Origin: Candidatus Scatoplasma merdavium | Lineage (GTDB): Bacteria > Bacillota_I > Bacilli_A > RFN20 > CAG-288 | NCBI GenBank assembly: GCA_017694135.1 | Contig: JADING010000076.1 | Span: 1 to 7,051 of the forward strand | DNA: 7,051 nucleotides | Direction: 5' to 3' | In this document: one piece after another, positions 5,623 through 7,051 of the stretch | Numbering within the stretch: position 1 is the stretch's first letter | How the letters are laid out: the number at the start of each line of letters is the position of its first letter | Program-made: the position numbers and the translations under genes | The notes under the pieces: model-generated | The model's database searches: none | What the model was told of the DNA's origin: nothing | What the model saw: the letters and a program-made list of their open reading frames with translations, nothing else

Positions 5623-6330
5623 TCACTTTAGATACTTAAATTCGTACAAGGCTAAAACAACCGAAGTAGCCAAATTCAAAGAATCGACTTTATCAGACTG
5701 CTCGATGATAAGCGAGTTCTCATTCAGAAGCTCACGCGGCAACCCGCTAGCTTCATTTCCAAAAACTAAAGAGAACTTTCCATCGGGCTTTTTTACATCT
5801 TTAAGGCCCTTTTTAGCCTGAAGCATAAAAGTGTAATAAACGCGATCTGGATACGATGCTAAATACTCTTGGTAGGTTTGAAACGTTTCAACATTAACAA
5901 AGAAACGCGAACCCATAGAGGAGCGGACAACTTTAGGATTAAAAGAATCGCATCCAGGAAGAATAACAGCGAGATCTTTGTAATCAAAAGCCGCCATGGA
6001 ACGCATAATGTTACCCATATTTCCCATATCTGAAGGGTTGTATAAGACCACGTGCGGAGATTGGCTAGATAACTTGCTGTCGTATTTGCTAAATACCGCT
6101 ATACAATGGTCGTTATCTTTTTCTTTCAGACGATTAAAAGTTCTATCGTCTACGCTTATTAACGAACTATCTAAAAGCGCGCACATCTTCTTATACCCTT
6201 CGCTGTTTTCAGCTGAAGAAGAAAAGAAAACGTGAAGAATCTTGTCTTTGTGATACTTAGCTAACTCAAAACAAGGATAAAATCCACCGACATACGAGTA
6301 GCAACAATTCTTTTTATAAGTTTTATACAT
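5623..6330 (-). CDS. TrmH/SpoU-family RNA 2'-O-methyltransferase
   Basis: The 235-residue protein is a SPOUT-class methyltransferase expected to use S-adenosylmethionine to methylate a ribose 2'-OH in tRNA or rRNA. The N-terminal domain (1-90) is the substrate-binding part, beginning with a Y-K-x-Y-K-K stretch that I recall from Firmicutes members. The knotted catalytic domain shows motif 1 N-P-S-D-M-G-N-M-G-N-I-M-R110-S (98-111), motif 2 L-V-F-G-N-E-A-S-G-L-P (188-198) and motif 3 S-L-N-L-A-T-S-V-V-L-A-L-Y-E (217-230). R110, N192, E193 and N219 are the expected key positions. The target nucleotide cannot be inferred. ATG 6330 is the only plausible start, as TGA lies three codons upstream. 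It has no Shine-Dalgarno and begins nine bases past the T-run of the rpsR terminator. The stop is TGA, abutting the convergent gene. Confidence 0.93.
   Translation of the reverse strand: MYKTYKKNCCYSYVGGFYPCFELAKYHKDKILHVFFSSSAENSEGYKKMCALLDSSLISVDDRTFNRLKEKDNDHCIAVFSKYDSKLSSQSPHVVLYNPSDMGNMGNIMRSMAAFDYKDLAVILPGCDSFNPKVVRSSMGSRFFVNVETFQTYQEYLASYPDRVYYTFMLQAKKGLKDVKKPDGKFSLVFGNEASGLPRELLNENSLIIEQSDKVDSLNLATSVVLALYEFKYLK
5785..5814 (+). terminator. Possible terminator of the HAD-thioesterase operon inside the TrmH-family gene
   Basis: On the plus strand GGGCTT (5785-5790) can pair with AAGGCCC (5803-5809), allowing one bulged G, across a 12-base T-rich loop. Five T residues (5810-5814) follow. 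It lies about 160 bases past the stop of the small membrane protein. The bulge and large loop make it weak; no better rightward terminator was seen near the convergent junction. Confidence 0.25.
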
Positions 6331-6338
6331 ATCAATTC

Positions 6339-6364
6339 AAAAAAAGCCCCGGGATAACCGAGGC
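6339..6364 (-). terminator. Rho-independent terminator of the ssb-rpsR cluster
   Basis: Reading leftward, GCCTCGG (6364-6358) pairs with CCGGGGC (6352-6346) across a five-base loop. This gives seven pairs, six Watson-Crick and one T-G wobble. Seven T residues (6345-6339) follow at once. It starts nine bases after the rpsR stop codon and is the strongest terminator in the window. The next leftward gene begins at 6330, only nine bases beyond the T-run. Confidence 0.9.
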
Positions 6365-6372
6365 GAAATAAT

Positions 6373-6600
6373 TTAGTCAGCTACAAACGGTAACAAGGCC
6401 ATGAAGCGCGCGTTCTTAATAGCACGTGCGAGTTCTCTTTGATGTCTGGCACAGACTCCGGAAATACGGCGCGGAGTGATTTTGCCATTGACAGAGATGA
6501 ATTTCTTCAAGGTTTCGATATCTTTGTAATCGATAGGTTTCTTCGAATTATCGAAGTAGCAACCTTTCTTGCTGGAAACTTTCTTCTGTTTGTTGTACAT
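6373..6600 (-). CDS. rpsR: Small ribosomal subunit protein bS18
   Basis: The 75-residue protein matches bS18 of the 30S platform, a partner of bS6. Conserved blocks are I-D-Y-K-D (23-27), L-K-K-F-I-S-x-x-G-K-I-x-P-R-R (31-45) and H-Q-R-E-L-A-R-A-I-K-N-A-R-F-M-A-L-L-P (53-71). Length is normal. C14-Y-F-D17 with C50-A-R-H53 looks like the zinc-ribbon form of S18 in which one of the usual cysteines is Asp. ATG 6600 has AAAGGA six bases upstream, and the gene lies 14 bases after ssb, the usual rpsF-ssb-rpsR order. A strong terminator follows. Regulation by S6:S18 binding to the leader is known in some bacteria, but that leader lies outside the window. Confidence 0.97.
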   Translation of the reverse strand: MYNKQKKVSSKKGCYFDNSKKPIDYKDIETLKKFISVNGKITPRRISGVCARHQRELARAIKNARFMALLPFVAD

Positions 6601-6614
6601 TTTCTTTCCTTTCT

Positions 6615-7051
6615 TTAGAACGGTAACGTCGGATCAGTAGCATCGATGCCTGTATCGTCACCTTCTTGATTATCGCTATCGTAGTCAGGAGTGTACCCGC
6701 TAGAATTGTATCCAGTAGAAGCGGTGCTATTAGAAGCATCGTTCTTTCTTTCTAGGAACTGAACGGATTCAGCCACAACTTCAATGACGTTAACGTGACG
6801 TCCGTCCTTAGAAGTGTAACTGCGCTGAGAAAGTCTACCATCAACGCCAACTAAGCTTCCCTTTTTCATAAAGTTAGCAACGTTTTGCGCCGTAGCATTC
6901 CAAGCAATTATGGGTATAAACGACGCCGTTCTTTCTTGGCTGTTGCGAGAGCGCGGGTTATCCACCGCAATGGTGAAAGAAACGACCGAACTTCCGCTGG
7001 TTGTTGTTTTCAATTCCGGATCTCTAACGAGACGACCGATTAAGACTACTC
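6615..7051 (-). CDS. ssb: Single-stranded DNA-binding protein (5' end outside window)
   Basis: The reading frame stays open to the right edge and encodes V-V-L-I-G-R-L-V-R-D-P-E-L-K from 7049 on, the standard SSB N-terminus. The in-frame TTG at 7013 is therefore an internal leucine and not the start; only about three residues (such as M-N-R) should be missing. The OB-fold domain occupies roughly the first 105 visible residues, with S-F-T-I-A-V, F-I-P-I-I-A-W and V-E-V-V-A-E-S type strands. A low-complexity linker rich in S, T, G, N and D follows. The tail ends acidic, D-P-T-L-P-F, the tip that binds repair and replication partners. The protein coats single-stranded DNA as a tetramer. It is cotranscribed with rpsR 14 bases downstream, and rpsF is expected just outside the window. 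Confidence 0.96.
   Translation of the reverse strand, partial: VVLIGRLVRDPELKTTTSGSSVVSFTIAVDNPRSRNSQERTASFIPIIAWNATAQNVANFMKKGSLVGVDGRLSQRSYTSKDGRHVNVIEVVAESVQFLERKNDASNSTASTGYNSSGYTPDYDSDNQEGDDTGIDATDPTLPF

Noticed and set aside
5996..6235. 79-codon plus-strand frame opposite the TrmH-family gene
   Set aside because: It covers the antisense of conserved methyltransferase sequence and has no supporting signals.
6548..6739. 63-codon minus frame bridging the end of ssb and the start of rpsR
   Set aside because: It overlaps two certain genes in another frame, including the SSB acidic tail and the S18 N-terminus.
7011..7013. TTG at 7013 as the start of ssb
   Set aside because: The upstream in-frame codons encode the canonical V-V-L-I-G-R-L-V-R-D-P-E SSB N-terminus up to the window edge, so this TTG is an internal leucine.
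1..7051. Mobile element, CRISPR array, toxin-antitoxin pair, tRNA or phage module
   Set aside because: I found no transposase or integrase motif, spaced direct repeats, tRNA-like cloverleaf or attachment-site duplication; gene content and style are even across the window.

Overview
The window looks like ordinary chromosomal DNA of an AT-rich, compact, low-GC Gram-positive bacterium (Bacillota/Mycoplasmatota side). The evidence is an rpsF-ssb-rpsR type cluster entering from the right edge, a HIT protein with a Cys-x-x-Cys start, a Clostridia/Bacilli-type acyl-ACP thioesterase, clear Shine-Dalgarno sites and AT-rich sigma-A-like promoters. TGA is used as a stop at the ends of the HAD and TrmH-family genes, and the conserved tryptophans examined are TGG. 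This argues for the standard bacterial code and against Mycoplasma-type code 4. An uncultured gut-type Bacilli/Mollicutes relative would fit, but the genus cannot be read from this sequence.

Layout. At 1-97 the first seven codons of a leftward gene and the rightward HIT gene diverge from two closely packed promoters. HIT (98-520, +) meets the end of uracil-DNA glycosylase (ung, 517-1170, -) tail to tail with overlapping stop regions. The best HIT terminator lies about 150 nt inside the antisense of ung. ung is translationally coupled to an upstream gene for an unrecognised four-helix membrane protein with a large acidic cytoplasmic tail (1163-2815, -). Next comes another unrecognised leftward gene (2886-3734, -), which starts with GTG six bases after a perfect -10 box and so may be leaderless. 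A divergent intergenic region (3735-3809) then opens a rightward three-gene operon with overlapping junctions: HAD-family hydrolase, acyl-ACP thioesterase and a small two-helix membrane protein (3810-5622, +). This runs tail to tail, with no spacer, into a TrmH/SpoU-family RNA methyltransferase (5623-6330, -). The right end is the leftward ssb-rpsR cluster, with a strong terminator between rpsR and the methyltransferase gene. ssb runs off the window.

The recognised genes cover housekeeping: base-excision repair (ung), replication/repair (ssb), translation (rpsR, RNA methylation), nucleotide-linked hydrolysis (HIT) and lipid metabolism (thioesterase). I see no mobile element, CRISPR array, tRNA, rRNA or toxin-antitoxin pair. 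The points worth a second look are the two unrecognised leftward genes, the terminators embedded in opposing coding sequence at both convergent junctions, the possible leaderless gene, and altered key residues in the HAD and S18 proteins. I do not see convincing evidence of a wholly new multi-gene system.
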